A stretch of DNA of 64,000 bases from Lachnospiraceae bacterium (lineage in GTDB: Bacteria > Bacillota > Clostridia > Lachnospirales > Lachnospiraceae). This document shows positions 8,081 to 16,714 of this stretch, in pieces. The notes under the pieces were generated by a model, which was given only the letters and a program-made list of their open reading frames with translations, was not told the origin of the DNA and did no database searches. Each line of letters begins with the position of its first letter. The first letter of the stretch is position 1. A program made the position numbers and the translations under genes. The stretch lies in contig JAGPFR010000009.1 in assembly GCA_018056425.1 (NCBI GenBank), forward strand, positions 16,077 to 80,076, in the 5' to 3' direction.

Positions 8081-9457
8081 ATGGCTGACAAGACTATTCC
8101 CTACAAGATCTATCTGTCCGAAGAGGATATGCCCAAGGCATGGTATAACCTCAGAGCGGACATGAAGAATAAACCCGCTCCTCTTCTTAATCCCGGAACA
8201 GGAAAACCTCTTACCGCGGATGAGCTTTCTCCCATATTCTGTGAGGAACTTGTTGCACAGGAACTGGATGATACCACTCCTTTTATCGAGATTCCCGAAG
8301 AGATCCGTAATTTCTACAAGATGTTCAGACCTTCACCTCTTGTACGTGCTTACTGCCTTGAGCAGAAACTCCAAACTCCCGCAAAGATCTATTACAAGTT
8401 CGAAGGAAATAACACAAGCGGAAGCCATAAGCTTAACTCCGCCATTGCACAGGCATATTATGCCAAGAAGCAGGGCCTTAAAGGTGTAACCACGGAGACC
8501 GGTGCAGGTCAGTGGGGAACAGCTCTATCCATGGCTTGTTCATATTTCGGACTTGATTGTAAGGTATACATGGTTAAGGTTTCTTATGAGCAGAAGCCTT
8601 TCCGCCGTGAAGTAATGCGTACTTACGGAGCATCCGTTGTTCCTTCACCTTCTGAGACTACCGAAATAGGTAAGAAGATCCTTGCCGAGCATCCCGGAAC
8701 CACAGGAAGTCTCGGATGTGCCATTTCCGAAGCTGTTGAAGTTGCAACCAAGAATCCCGGATACAGATACGTCCTCGGAAGCGTTCTTAACCAGGTTCTT
8801 CTCCATCAGTCGGTAATCGGTCTTGAGACCAAGACTGCACTTGATAAGTACGGAATCAGGCCCGACATCATTATCGGATGTGCGGGAGGCGGATCAAATC
8901 TCGGAGGACTCATTGCTCCTTTCATGGGCGAGAAGCTCCGCGGCGAGGCTGACTACCGCATCATCGCAGTCGAGCCTGCATCTTGTCCCAGCTTCACAAG
9001 AGGAACTTTTGCTTACGATTTCTGCGATACCGGAATGATCTGTCCTCTTGCCAAGATGTACACTCTCGGAAGCAGCTTCATCCCTTCAGCAAACCACGCA
9101 GGCGGTCTTCGTTTCCACGGTATGAGCTCAACTCTTTCCCAGCTGTATCATGACGGATACATGGAAGCAACCAGCGTAGAGCAGACTTCCGTATTCGAGG
9201 CTGCAGAGATGTTCGCAAGAGTAGAGGGAATCCTTCCCGCTCCCGAAAGCTCACATGCTATCAGGGCTGCTATTGATGAGGCGCTTAAGTGTAAAGAGAC
9301 CGGAGAAGAGAAGACCATCGTATTCGGTCTTACCGGAACAGGCTACTTCGATCTTGTGGCATATCAGAAGTTTAATGACGGAGAGATGAGCGATTACATT
9401 CCTACCGATGAAGAGATCGCAGCATCGATCGCCAAGCTTCCCAAGGTACCCGAATAA
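8081..9457 (+). CDS. trpB: Tryptophan synthase beta chain, TrpB2 type
   Basis: This 458-residue PLP enzyme makes L-tryptophan from serine and indole. The PLP lysine is Lys117 in GSHKLNSA, the serine-binding loop is TETGAGQWGTAL, and the phosphate-binding glycines are in CAGGGSNLGG. The long N-terminal extension (MPKAWYNL ... FIEIPEEI) and the SHAIRAAIDEA end mark the TrpB2 subfamily, which usually acts without TrpA, for example in indole salvage. The ATG at 8081 has AAAGGAG at 8069-8075; the frame runs open further upstream only because it passes through the T-box terminator. No trpA or other trp gene is nearby, which fits a salvage role under Trp T-box control. Confidence 0.95.
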   Translation: MADKTIPYKIYLSEEDMPKAWYNLRADMKNKPAPLLNPGTGKPLTADELSPIFCEELVAQELDDTTPFIEIPEEIRNFYKMFRPSPLVRAYCLEQKLQTPAKIYYKFEGNNTSGSHKLNSAIAQAYYAKKQGLKGVTTETGAGQWGTALSMACSYFGLDCKVYMVKVSYEQKPFRREVMRTYGASVVPSPSETTEIGKKILAEHPGTTGSLGCAISEAVEVATKNPGYRYVLGSVLNQVLLHQSVIGLETKTALDKYGIRPDIIIGCAGGGSNLGGLIAPFMGEKLRGEADYRIIAVEPASCPSFTRGTFAYDFCDTGMICPLAKMYTLGSSFIPSANHAGGLRFHGMSSTLSQLYHDGYMEATSVEQTSVFEAAEMFARVEGILPAPESSHAIRAAIDEALKCKETGEEKTIVFGLTGTGYFDLVAYQKFNDGEMSDYIPTDEEIAASIAKLPKVPE

Positions 9458-9497
9458 ACAGGTGACACAGGGGACGCTTCTATATTAATCCGTGCTT

Positions 9498-9523
9498 TAA
9501 CCCGGGGTGTATGCCCCGGGTTA
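9498..9523 (+). terminator. Probable terminator after trpB
   Basis: A perfect 10-bp GC-rich stem (TAACCCGGGG / CCCCGGGTTA) with a 6-base loop lies 40 bases after the stop. The following T-run is weak (TGTTATAATAATAT). Confidence 0.6.
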
Positions 9524-9588
9524 TGTTATAATAATATATTGTAGGGGCATTGCCCGATCGCAATCTTATTAAGGAAGAAATACAAGTC

Positions 9589-10077
9589 ATGAGAAATGAA
9601 AAAGTAGCCGAATTTCTAAAGGCTAAGGGATTTGAAGACCGTATAGAAGATCACACCGAAACGATAGATACGGTTGAACACGCCGCCTTGCAGATCGGAT
9701 GCAGCGAAGCGGAAATTGCAAAGACGCTTTCTTTTATCGTTGATGAGAAACCTGTCATAGTCGTAATGGCGGGGGACGGAAGGGTTAACAGTTCTAAGTT
9801 TAAAGCACTGTTCCATACAAAACCTTCGATGGTTCCGAGGGAGCAGGTCTCCGATCTGATAGGATTTTTGCCCGGCGGTGTCTGCCCTTTTGGTATAAAA
9901 GAGGACATCCCCGTATGGCTCGATGTTTCCATGAAGAGATTCGAGTATGTTCATCCTGCGGCAGGAAATGATTTTACTTCAGTTAAGCTGACTCCCGATG
10001 AACTTATGAAAGCATCCGGTGCCATCGGATGGTGTGATGTTTGCAAAGGCTGGGAAGAAAACGGTGAGAATAGTTAA
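9589..10077 (+). CDS. YbaK/EbsC-type aminoacyl-tRNA deacylase
   Basis: About 162 residues from ATG 9589 (AAGGAAG at 9571-9577); an upstream in-frame TTG at 9550 is less likely. The YbaK fold is seen in the family motifs TVEHAALQIGC, EIAKTLSFIVDEKPVIVVMAGD (containing the conserved Lys), VNSSKFKAL, PGGVCPFGI and the C-terminal SGAIGWCDVCK. Members hydrolyse mischarged aminoacyl-tRNA (Cys-tRNA-Pro and relatives) in the cytoplasm. The stop lies inside the next gene, giving a short overlap and likely coupling. Confidence 0.88.
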   Translation: MRNEKVAEFLKAKGFEDRIEDHTETIDTVEHAALQIGCSEAEIAKTLSFIVDEKPVIVVMAGDGRVNSSKFKALFHTKPSMVPREQVSDLIGFLPGGVCPFGIKEDIPVWLDVSMKRFEYVHPAAGNDFTSVKLTPDELMKASGAIGWCDVCKGWEENGENS

Positions 10078-10900
10078 TCTGATTGAAAATACGGAAGGAA
10101 AAGCCGGATGCATATTTGCACACGGCCTGTCTTTCTATATAGAAGGCTGCGGACATAAGATGCTCATGGATCTGGGGCCATCCGCTGATACTTTAACAAA
10201 TGCAGGTGCCCTGGATATTGATCTGAGTACAGTCGATACTGTCATCTTAAGCCACGGTCATTACGATCATTCCGGAGGAATACTTCCTTTTGCCGCTGTC
10301 AACGATCATGCAGACATCTATATGCAGGCTGCTGCTTCTGACGATTATTATGCGGATGACGGGCCCGATGCCGGAGAGGAAAGGTTCAGATATATCGGTA
10401 TAGATAAAAAGATCGGAGATCTTCCTCAGGTTAAGAAGTTAAGCGGAGACGGCGTCATATTTGATGGAGCAGAGCTGTTTACCGTTAAAAAAAGAACGCA
10501 CGAGCTTCCGTTTACAAATAAAAGACTATTGATGAAAGCGGGCGGAGAGCTTGTCAGAGATGAGTTTAAGCATGAGCACTTCCTTGTTTTGCGGGAAAAC
10601 GGGATATCCGTACTGATGGGAGGATGTGCCCATAACGGGATTCTGAGCATAATGGATGCATACCGTGAAAAGTACGGAAAGGCACCCGATGTCGTTATAA
10701 GCGGATTTCATCTGATGAAGAAAACGCCGTACCGGGAGGATCAGATAAAGGAGATCGAAGATATTGCAAAGGAACTGGTTAAGTATCCGACCTGCTTTTA
10801 TACATGTCACTGTACCGGAACGGAAGCCTTTGACATCATGAAGCAGGTAATGGGCGATAAACTGATCTATGTTCATTCGGGCGAAGAGATAATAATATAA
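10064..10900 (+). CDS. Metallo-beta-lactamase fold hydrolase
   Basis: About 278 residues from the GTG at 10064, which has GGGAAG at 10052-10057 and gives the typical start IVNLIENTEGKAGCIFAHGLSFYIE; a longer form from ATG 10019 would overlap the deacylase gene by 59 bases. The metal site motif is SHGHYDHSGG, with later His in GGCAHNGIL and in the FYTCHCTGTEAF end. This is the MBL subfamily resembling the dihydropteroate-synthesis-related MBL proteins of clostridia and archaea. The substrate is unknown. Confidence 0.85.
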   Translation: MRIVNLIENTEGKAGCIFAHGLSFYIEGCGHKMLMDLGPSADTLTNAGALDIDLSTVDTVILSHGHYDHSGGILPFAAVNDHADIYMQAAASDDYYADDGPDAGEERFRYIGIDKKIGDLPQVKKLSGDGVIFDGAELFTVKKRTHELPFTNKRLLMKAGGELVRDEFKHEHFLVLRENGISVLMGGCAHNGILSIMDAYREKYGKAPDVVISGFHLMKKTPYREDQIKEIEDIAKELVKYPTCFYTCHCTGTEAFDIMKQVMGDKLIYVHSGEEIII

Positions 10901-10905
10901 TTAAT

Positions 10906-11598
10906 ATGGGAAGAACATTCAGCGACAATTTTGAAATAGGATCGATGGAAGAACTGGCAGCAGCCGTTAAGGAATTCGGATTTGTTCCTTTTTTTGCGGG
11001 GGACATAGAGGGCTTTTCTCTTGAAGAACATATCGCTGACGGATGCTGGTATTATGATTCGGATCCCTGGGATGCATGGGAATGGAAAGGTCCGGTAATA
11101 AAGAAGAGCAAGTGTGCCTACGGCAAATTTCTGGGAAATAAGGCAGTGTACATAAGCAGTGAGTGGTTCCCTGATTTTGCCAATTACAGACGAGACGGAT
11201 ATGACTTTGATGCCCGTTATGAGGACGGACTTGCTTCTTATAATGACAAAATCCTGTATGAACTGGTCGATGCCAATGCTCCGGTTCTGTCAAAGAAGCT
11301 TAAGGAGATCGGAAACTACCGAAAAGGCGGCAAAAAGGGCTTTGATTCGTCCATAACACGTCTTCAGAAGCAGTGCTATGTTATTACGAGCAATTTTACG
11401 CATTCCAAGGATAAATTCGGTAATGAGTACGGCTGGGGAATTGCGGAATATACCACTCCCGAGAAGTTTATGGGTAAGAAATTTACCGATAAGGTCTATA
11501 AGAGAAGCCCCGAAGAATCCCTGGAAAGAATCGTTACCCATTTTAAGAAAATACTTCCGGATGCGGACGAGGCACAGATCAGGAAAATACTGAAATAA
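10906..11598 (+). CDS. AlkZ-related protein (putative)
   Basis: This 230-residue protein starts 5 bases after the MBL gene with only a weak ribosome site. It is rich in Trp, Tyr and Lys. The C-terminal half (ITRLQKQCYVITSNFTHSKD, NEYGWGIAEYTTPEKFMG) resembles the AlkZ-related family: a winged-helix derivative of the DNA glycosylase AlkZ in which short proteins share the YGW-xxAxYTTPE signature. The N-terminal half (FVPFFAGDIEGFSLEEHI) also fits. Whether it binds or repairs DNA is unknown. It probably forms one operon with the two preceding genes. Confidence 0.65.
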   Translation: MGRTFSDNFEIGSMEELAAAVKEFGFVPFFAGDIEGFSLEEHIADGCWYYDSDPWDAWEWKGPVIKKSKCAYGKFLGNKAVYISSEWFPDFANYRRDGYDFDARYEDGLASYNDKILYELVDANAPVLSKKLKEIGNYRKGGKKGFDSSITRLQKQCYVITSNFTHSKDKFGNEYGWGIAEYTTPEKFMGKKFTDKVYKRSPEESLERIVTHFKKILPDADEAQIRKILK

Positions 11599-11712
11599 GC
11601 AAGAACAAAAAGCGGTCCTTTTTATACAAAATATCGTTAGTGCACAGGCAATCGTGGTGATATCGTTAACTTATAAACGTGTGTAGCCGAAGTCGGCGGA
11701 AAGGAAAGATTA

Positions 11713-12888
11713 ATGGAGAATTTTTCATTCTATTCACCTACTTGTTTTGTATTCGGAAGAGATTCTGAGGAGAAGACCGGAGCCTGTGTTAAGAGGTTCG
11801 GCGGAAGCAAGGTCCTCATTCATTACGGCGGCGGAAGTGTAGTTCGTTCCGGGCTTTTGGACAGAGTAAAGAAGTCCCTCGAGAAAGCGGGAGTTGAATA
11901 TGTGGAGCTCGGAGGCGTTAAGCCCAATCCCAGAAGCGGACTTGTATATGAAGGAATCGACCTTTGCAGAAAAGAAAACGTTGATTTTATCCTTGCGGTA
12001 GGCGGAGGAAGCGCCATTGATTCTTCCAAAGCAATAGCAGCAGGCGTACCTTATGAAGGGGATTTCTGGGATTTCTATCAGGGAAAATGGATAGAAAATG
12101 CCCTTCCCGTAGGAACGGTTCTTACGATCGCAGCTGCCGGAAGCGAAGGAAGCCCGGATTCCGTAATTACCAAAGAGGAGGGAATGTTTAAGAGAGGTGC
12201 CAGCGGAGATGCCATCAGACCTAAATTCAGCATCCTTAACCCAGCACTTACCCAGACCCTTCCCCCATATCAGACCGCAGCAGGAATTACCGATATAATG
12301 GCTCATCTCTACGAGAGATATCTGACCAACTCCGAGGAGGTTGAAGTAACAGACAGACTCATCGAGGCACTTCTTCTTACAATGATCCATGAAGGCCCCA
12401 GAGTAATTGCAGATCCTGATAACTACGATGCAAGAGCCAATATCATGTGGGCAGGAACCGTAGCTCATAACAATACATGCGGTGTTGGAAGGAGCCAGGA
12501 CTGGCTCAGCCATTCTATCGAGCATGAACTTTCGGCTCTTTATGACTGTGCGCACGGTGCCGGACTTGCAGTTACCATGCCCGCAGTATTTACTTATGAA
12601 ATGAATCACAATGTAATGAGATTTGCGCAGGTTGCCGTAAGGGTATGGGGATGTCAGATGGATTTCGCACATCCCGAAGTAACCGCTAAAGCAGGTATCG
12701 AGGCATTCAGAAATTTCCTTATCTCCATAGGAATGCCTAAGAACTTCGAAGAACTCGGTGCTAAAGAGGAGGATATCCCCAAGCTGGTTGATGTTCTCTG
12801 CAACGGTGACGGAAGAAACGGAAGTATCTCCGGATTTATCACTCTCAATGAGGAAGAGTGCGCAAAGATCTATAAGATGATGATCTGA
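11713..12888 (+). CDS. Iron-containing alcohol dehydrogenase (BDH type)
   Basis: This 391-residue protein is probably an NAD(P)H-dependent butanol/alcohol dehydrogenase of the group III Fe-ADH family. Seen are the N-terminal FxxPTxxxFGR start, the dinucleotide-binding GGGSAIDSSKAIA (about residue 97), the metal ligands in ITDIMAHLYERY (Asp and His), and the SHSIEHELSALYDCAHGAGLA signature (about residue 263) with further His ligands. The length is normal for the family. ATG follows GGAAAG. In a fermentative anaerobe it would reduce aldehydes and recycle reducing equivalents. It is followed after 13 bases by the DUF3737 gene. Confidence 0.93.
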   Translation: MENFSFYSPTCFVFGRDSEEKTGACVKRFGGSKVLIHYGGGSVVRSGLLDRVKKSLEKAGVEYVELGGVKPNPRSGLVYEGIDLCRKENVDFILAVGGGSAIDSSKAIAAGVPYEGDFWDFYQGKWIENALPVGTVLTIAAAGSEGSPDSVITKEEGMFKRGASGDAIRPKFSILNPALTQTLPPYQTAAGITDIMAHLYERYLTNSEEVEVTDRLIEALLLTMIHEGPRVIADPDNYDARANIMWAGTVAHNNTCGVGRSQDWLSHSIEHELSALYDCAHGAGLAVTMPAVFTYEMNHNVMRFAQVAVRVWGCQMDFAHPEVTAKAGIEAFRNFLISIGMPKNFEELGAKEEDIPKLVDVLCNGDGRNGSISGFITLNEEECAKIYKMMI

Positions 12889-12901
12889 TAAGAGGAAAAC
12901 A

Positions 12902-13732
12902 ATGACAATAAACGGACAGACATTTGATGAGGAAAGAGCACTGTACGGTCAGGACGGGATTGTGGTCAACAACTGCAGATTCGACGGTCCCGCTGACGGA
13001 GAAAGTGCATTTAAAGAAGGGAAAAATATTGAAGTATCAAAGTCTTTCTTTAATCTGCGCTACCCTTTCTGGCATGATGATAATCTTACAATTAAAGACA
13101 GCGAGATGACTGATAAGTGCAGGGCTGCCCTGTGGTATACGAATAATGCAATTATCACGGGCACTAAGATGCACGGGATCAAAGCACTCAGAGAATGCTC
13201 GGATATCAGGATCAGTGATTGCGATATCATCTCTCCTGAATTCGGCTGGTCTGTAAACGGAATCGAAATGAAAGACACATCGGCCGAAGGCGAATACTTC
13301 ATGATGCGTTCCGACAGGCTGAAATTTGAAAATGTAACTTTAAACGGAAAGTATTCTTTTCAATATATAACCGATTCGGTATTTGAAAATTGCAATTTCA
13401 ATACCAAGGATGCATTCTGGCACGCGAAAAATGTTGTGGTCAGAAATTCTGTGATAAACGGAGAGTATCTTGCATGGTATTGTGAGAATGTGACATTTGA
13501 AAACTGTACGATCAGCGGAACCCAGCCTCTTTGCTACTGCAAAAACCTGAAGCTTATTAACTGCAAGATGGATGGCGCCAATCTTGCATTTGAAAAGTCG
13601 GTTGTGGAAGCTGATATTACTACTCCCATGATAAGTATTAAGAATCCGCTTTCGGGAACCATAAATGTTCCGGGAGTTGATGAGATCATCATGGATGATC
13701 CGAACGCAAAGGGAATCATCAATATTAAATAA
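12902..13732 (+). CDS. DUF3737 family protein (right-handed beta-helix)
   Basis: The 276-residue protein has the DUF3737 start (INGQTFDEERALYGQDG) and repeated turns such as FENCNFN, VVRNSVING, VTFENCTISG and LKLINCKMDGA, spaced about 20 residues apart, as expected for a parallel beta-helix. Such proteins occur often in gut Firmicutes next to oxidoreductases, but their reaction is not established. The ATG has AGAGG at 12891-12895. It is sandwiched between an alcohol dehydrogenase and an aldo/keto reductase with gaps of 13 and 10 bases, suggesting one redox operon. Confidence 0.85.
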   Translation: MTINGQTFDEERALYGQDGIVVNNCRFDGPADGESAFKEGKNIEVSKSFFNLRYPFWHDDNLTIKDSEMTDKCRAALWYTNNAIITGTKMHGIKALRECSDIRISDCDIISPEFGWSVNGIEMKDTSAEGEYFMMRSDRLKFENVTLNGKYSFQYITDSVFENCNFNTKDAFWHAKNVVVRNSVINGEYLAWYCENVTFENCTISGTQPLCYCKNLKLINCKMDGANLAFEKSVVEADITTPMISIKNPLSGTINVPGVDEIIMDDPNAKGIINIK

Positions 13733-13742
13733 GGGGTAATAT

Positions 13743-14864
13743 ATGGGTATAGATTTGAACAAAATGCCAAAACTCGGTTTCGGGCTTATGAGACTTCCTG
13801 AAAAAGACGGGGTGATCGATCATGAGCATGTTTGCAAAATGGTTGATAAATATATGGAAGCCAGAATGAATTATTTTGATACGGCTTATGTATATCACGG
13901 AGGAAGATCGGAAGTTGCCGCAAGAGAAGCTCTTGTAAAACGCTATCCCAGAGAGGACTTCATGGTTGCCACCAAACTTCCCGCATGGGAAGTGAAGAAG
14001 GAAGAGGATATCGAGAGAATCTTTAACGAGCAGCTTGAAAGACTCGGTGTTGATTATATCGATTTTTATCTTCTCCATTCCATAGAAGAAGGAAACAATT
14101 ACGATGTATATGTAAAGTATGATTGTTTCAACTGGGGACTGAAAAAGAAAGCGGAAGGCAAGATCAGGCATTTCGGTTTTTCTTTTCACGGAAGCCCGGA
14201 ACTTCTTGCGGAGATACTTGATAAACATCCCGAGGTTGAGTTTGTTCAGATACAGCTTAACTATCTTGACAGAACAAATCCTGTTGTTAGATCTCAGGAA
14301 CTGTATGACATTCTTCATGAGAGAAATATCCCTATCATTGTAATGGAGCCTGTTCGCGGAGGAGCTCTTGCTGCGATGGCTCCGGAGATTGAAGAAATCT
14401 TTAAGAATAAGAGACCGGAAAGTTCCGTTGCTTCATGGGCACTTCGTTTTGTCGGATCACTCCCCGGAGTTATGACCATTCTTTCGGGAATGTCAAATGA
14501 AGAGCAGATGAGTGACAACATCGGAACTTTCAGTAATTTTGAACCTTTATCGGATGAAGAATTTGCGCTGGTAAACAAAGTAACCAATGAGATACTTAAG
14601 GTTCCGCAGATCGGATGCACGGCATGTAAGTATTGCTGTGACGGATGTCCGATGAAGATAAGTATTCCTGATGTATTCAGAACGATAAATACACTTCGCC
14701 GTTATCCGGATGACTGGAGATCCAAGAATTTCTATTCGGGATTAATACAAAGATCGGGTAAGGCATCGGATTGTATCGGATGCGGTCAGTGCGAGAGAGT
14801 ATGTCCCCAGCATTTGCCCATCATTGAACTGATGAAAGAAGCTTCGGAAATACTCGAAAAATAA
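13743..14864 (+). CDS. Aldo/keto reductase with C-terminal [4Fe-4S] ferredoxin-like domain
   Basis: This 373-residue protein has the AKR catalytic tetrad in FDTAYVYHGG (Asp, Tyr), MVATKLP (Lys) and FYLLHSI (His). The C-terminal domain has two cysteine clusters, CTACKYCCDGCP and CIGCGQCERVCPQ, that bind one or two [4Fe-4S] centres, as in the YhdN/Fe-S AKR subfamily of anaerobes. It probably reduces an aldehyde or ketone with NAD(P)H or a ferredoxin-linked donor. AGGGG at 13732-13736 precedes the ATG. It is the third gene of the ADH-DUF3737-AKR run. Confidence 0.9.
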   Translation: MGIDLNKMPKLGFGLMRLPEKDGVIDHEHVCKMVDKYMEARMNYFDTAYVYHGGRSEVAAREALVKRYPREDFMVATKLPAWEVKKEEDIERIFNEQLERLGVDYIDFYLLHSIEEGNNYDVYVKYDCFNWGLKKKAEGKIRHFGFSFHGSPELLAEILDKHPEVEFVQIQLNYLDRTNPVVRSQELYDILHERNIPIIVMEPVRGGALAAMAPEIEEIFKNKRPESSVASWALRFVGSLPGVMTILSGMSNEEQMSDNIGTFSNFEPLSDEEFALVNKVTNEILKVPQIGCTACKYCCDGCPMKISIPDVFRTINTLRRYPDDWRSKNFYSGLIQRSGKASDCIGCGQCERVCPQHLPIIELMKEASEILEK

Positions 14865-14878
14865 TTTTAAAAATATTG

Positions 14879-14909
14879 TTGACTCTCCCCTTGGGGAACC
14901 CTTTAAGGT
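14879..14909 (+). promoter_or_regulatory. MerR-type promoter with 19-bp spacer and dyad operator
   Basis: TTGACT at 14879-14884 and TAAGGT at 14904-14909 are separated by 19 bases that contain the dyad CCCCTTGGGG (14887-14896). An overlong spacer with a central dyad is the standard architecture of promoters activated by MerR-family regulators, here directly upstream of a MerR gene, so autoregulation is likely. Confidence 0.6.
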
Positions 14910-14935
14910 GATATTATAAGAAAGGAGGTTCCCAT

Positions 14936-16116
14936 ATGAACGACAAAATGACATCGGGGGAAATAGCAAAAAAGCAGGCGTTTCACAGAAGGCCGTTCGC
15001 CTGTATGACGAAAAAGGACTTCTGAAACCATCGGATTATTCCGAAGGAAATTATCGTCTGTATGACAAAGCGGCTCTTCAGATTCTTGAGAAGATCGTGG
15101 CACTTAAGCAAATAGGTTTTTCTCTTGAGGAGATAAGAGATAATCTGGTTGCCGGTGAAGCGGCAAATGTTGAAGATGCTCTCAGGATCCAGCTTAAGAA
15201 CATGGAGGAGAAAAAATACCGCATTGAAAAAGTTATCAGTGCAATAAACAGAACCTTTGAAAGAAAGAGCGGTTCGCTCGACTGGGATGATGTTGCGGAG
15301 ATGATCCAGAACATCCATCTCGATCAGGGTGCGGATGAACGTCACTGGGATGCACTTAAACACACGTCTCAGGAAGAGGATTGGTATGTAAAGATATTCA
15401 AATCCCTTCCCATTACATCCGGCGAAAAGATACTCGATCTCGGATTCGGATATGCAAAGCTCTGGAGAAACAATTGGAAGGATATTCCAAAAGACGTGAA
15501 GATATTCGGAGTAGACATACACGGAAGCTGGGCGGACGATTTTGAGAAGTATGTTTTCGAGAATAAAAATACTCTTCCGAAGGGTACAGAAATTTCTCTG
15601 GAGTTTGACGATCTCGAGAAAGAAAGTTCATGGAAGAAGATCGCAGGGGATAAAGAGTACGACCTGATAATTGCTCACTATATTAATTTTGAACTTAAGA
15701 ATCCCGAGGAATTCGTAAAGCGTTCAAGTAAGGTACTGGCAAAGGGCGGAGTTTTTTCTTTTAACGCAGAAGCGGTAAATGACTGGAATTACTTTTTCAG
15801 AGATGCGCTTAACGCTGTCGGAGTAAAAGCACCATTTATTGATGAACGTATTAATGAGGAACAGGCAGCTCAGGATAAATGCGATGAAATGCTGAAGAAG
15901 TATTTCAAAAAGGTTGATTGCATTACACTTGTAAACACCTGGCACTATACCGATGCTGAGGAGATCCTTGACAGAATGCTTCGGATGTATGAAGGACAGC
16001 AAAAGCTGATAAATGAAAACAGGAAAAAGATCTTAAAGTATTTCGGGGATAAGATCGAATCCGAAGGAGAGGTTACTTATACAAAACAATCTCTTTTCCG
16101 CAGATGCAGTAAGTAA
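14936..16116 (+). CDS. MerR-family regulator fused to SAM-dependent methyltransferase, -1 frameshift at A_AAA_AAG
   Basis: The ATG at 14936 has a strong GGAGG (14924-14928). Translation in that frame gives the start of a MerR helix-turn-helix (MTSGEIAKK) and then hits a TGA at 15023-15025. A -1 shift at the in-phase heptamer A_AAA_AAG (14968-14974) restores AGVSQKAVRLYDEKGLL, the rest of the MerR domain, and a continuous frame to 16116, about 393 residues in all. The C-terminal half (from about residue 150) is a class I methyltransferase with motif ILDLGFGYAKLW and a FGVDIHG acidic strand. This may be programmed frameshifting, a natural lesion, or a base error; the sequence cannot decide. Without the shift only a 29-residue peptide is made. 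Confidence 0.75.
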
Positions 16117-16154
16117 ACTAAACAGAATCTATTCTCTTTTTTAATCTTCCTTAA

Positions 16155-16198
16155 ACCGGCAGGCACATTACAGTGCACTGCCGGTATTTTTATTTTTG
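16155..16198 (+). terminator. Intrinsic terminator after the MerR-methyltransferase gene
   Basis: ACCGGCAG and CTGCCGGT pair, extended by an inner GCAC/GTGC stem, followed by ATTTTTATTTTT. Confidence 0.8.
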
Positions 16199-16279
16199 TT
16201 CAATGTGATAAAATGATCCTGTTAGGATACGAAGCGTAAAAGACTTTAAGAGGACCGGAATAATATCGGAGGTGATGAA

Positions 16280-16714
16280 ATGGACATAAGTTACAAGAAG
16301 CTTTCTGAAGAGGAACTTGATGTTTTTATAAACATGCGAATAGGGCAGCTCCGTGAAGAGGGTGCAACGGAGGATATCGATCTTGTTCCTAATCTCAGAG
16401 ACTATTACAACAGACATATGAGTGACGGAACTTTTGTGTCATGGCTTGCCATGGACGGAGAGAAAATAGTGGGGACAAGCGGAATGTCCTTTGTGGAAAA
16501 GCCTCCGTATTTCAGTTGTCCGAGTGGAAAAATCGGTCTCTTATCCAGCATGTTCACAGATCCCGACTATCGCAGAAAAGGCATTGCCAGGGAGCTGTTA
16601 TCCAGAGTCGTTGAGGAGGCGAGAAAATACGGATGGATATGGGGAAGAATTTCCGTGACGGAAAAAGGATATTCGGAGAAAACAAAACCTGGAAAGGTTT
16701 TATCGGATATTTGA
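16280..16714 (+). pseudogene. GNAT acetyltransferase, 3' end lost in a fusion with the CarS-like gene
   Basis: GGAGGTG at 16269-16275 precedes the ATG. Residues 1-118 look like a normal GNAT: an N-terminal strand, GTSGMSF, then LLSSMFTDPDYRRKGIARELLSRVVEEARKYG with the acetyl-CoA-binding motif at 98-103. After about residue 118 the family's last strands (usually a YxxxGF segment) are missing; instead the frame reads 27 residues that are the CarS-like gene in another phase and then stops. I read this as a deletion joining two genes out of frame. The product would lack the C-terminal half of the GNAT core and is probably inactive. Confidence 0.7.

Noticed and set aside
11734-12672. 312-codon open frame on the minus strand
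   Set aside because: It is fully antisense to the well-supported iron alcohol dehydrogenase, has no ribosome site, and its translation has no domain features; an effect of codon bias.
16280-16714. Calling the GNAT an intact short family member
   Set aside because: Its last 27 residues are the CarS-like gene read in another frame, and the final GNAT strands are missing.
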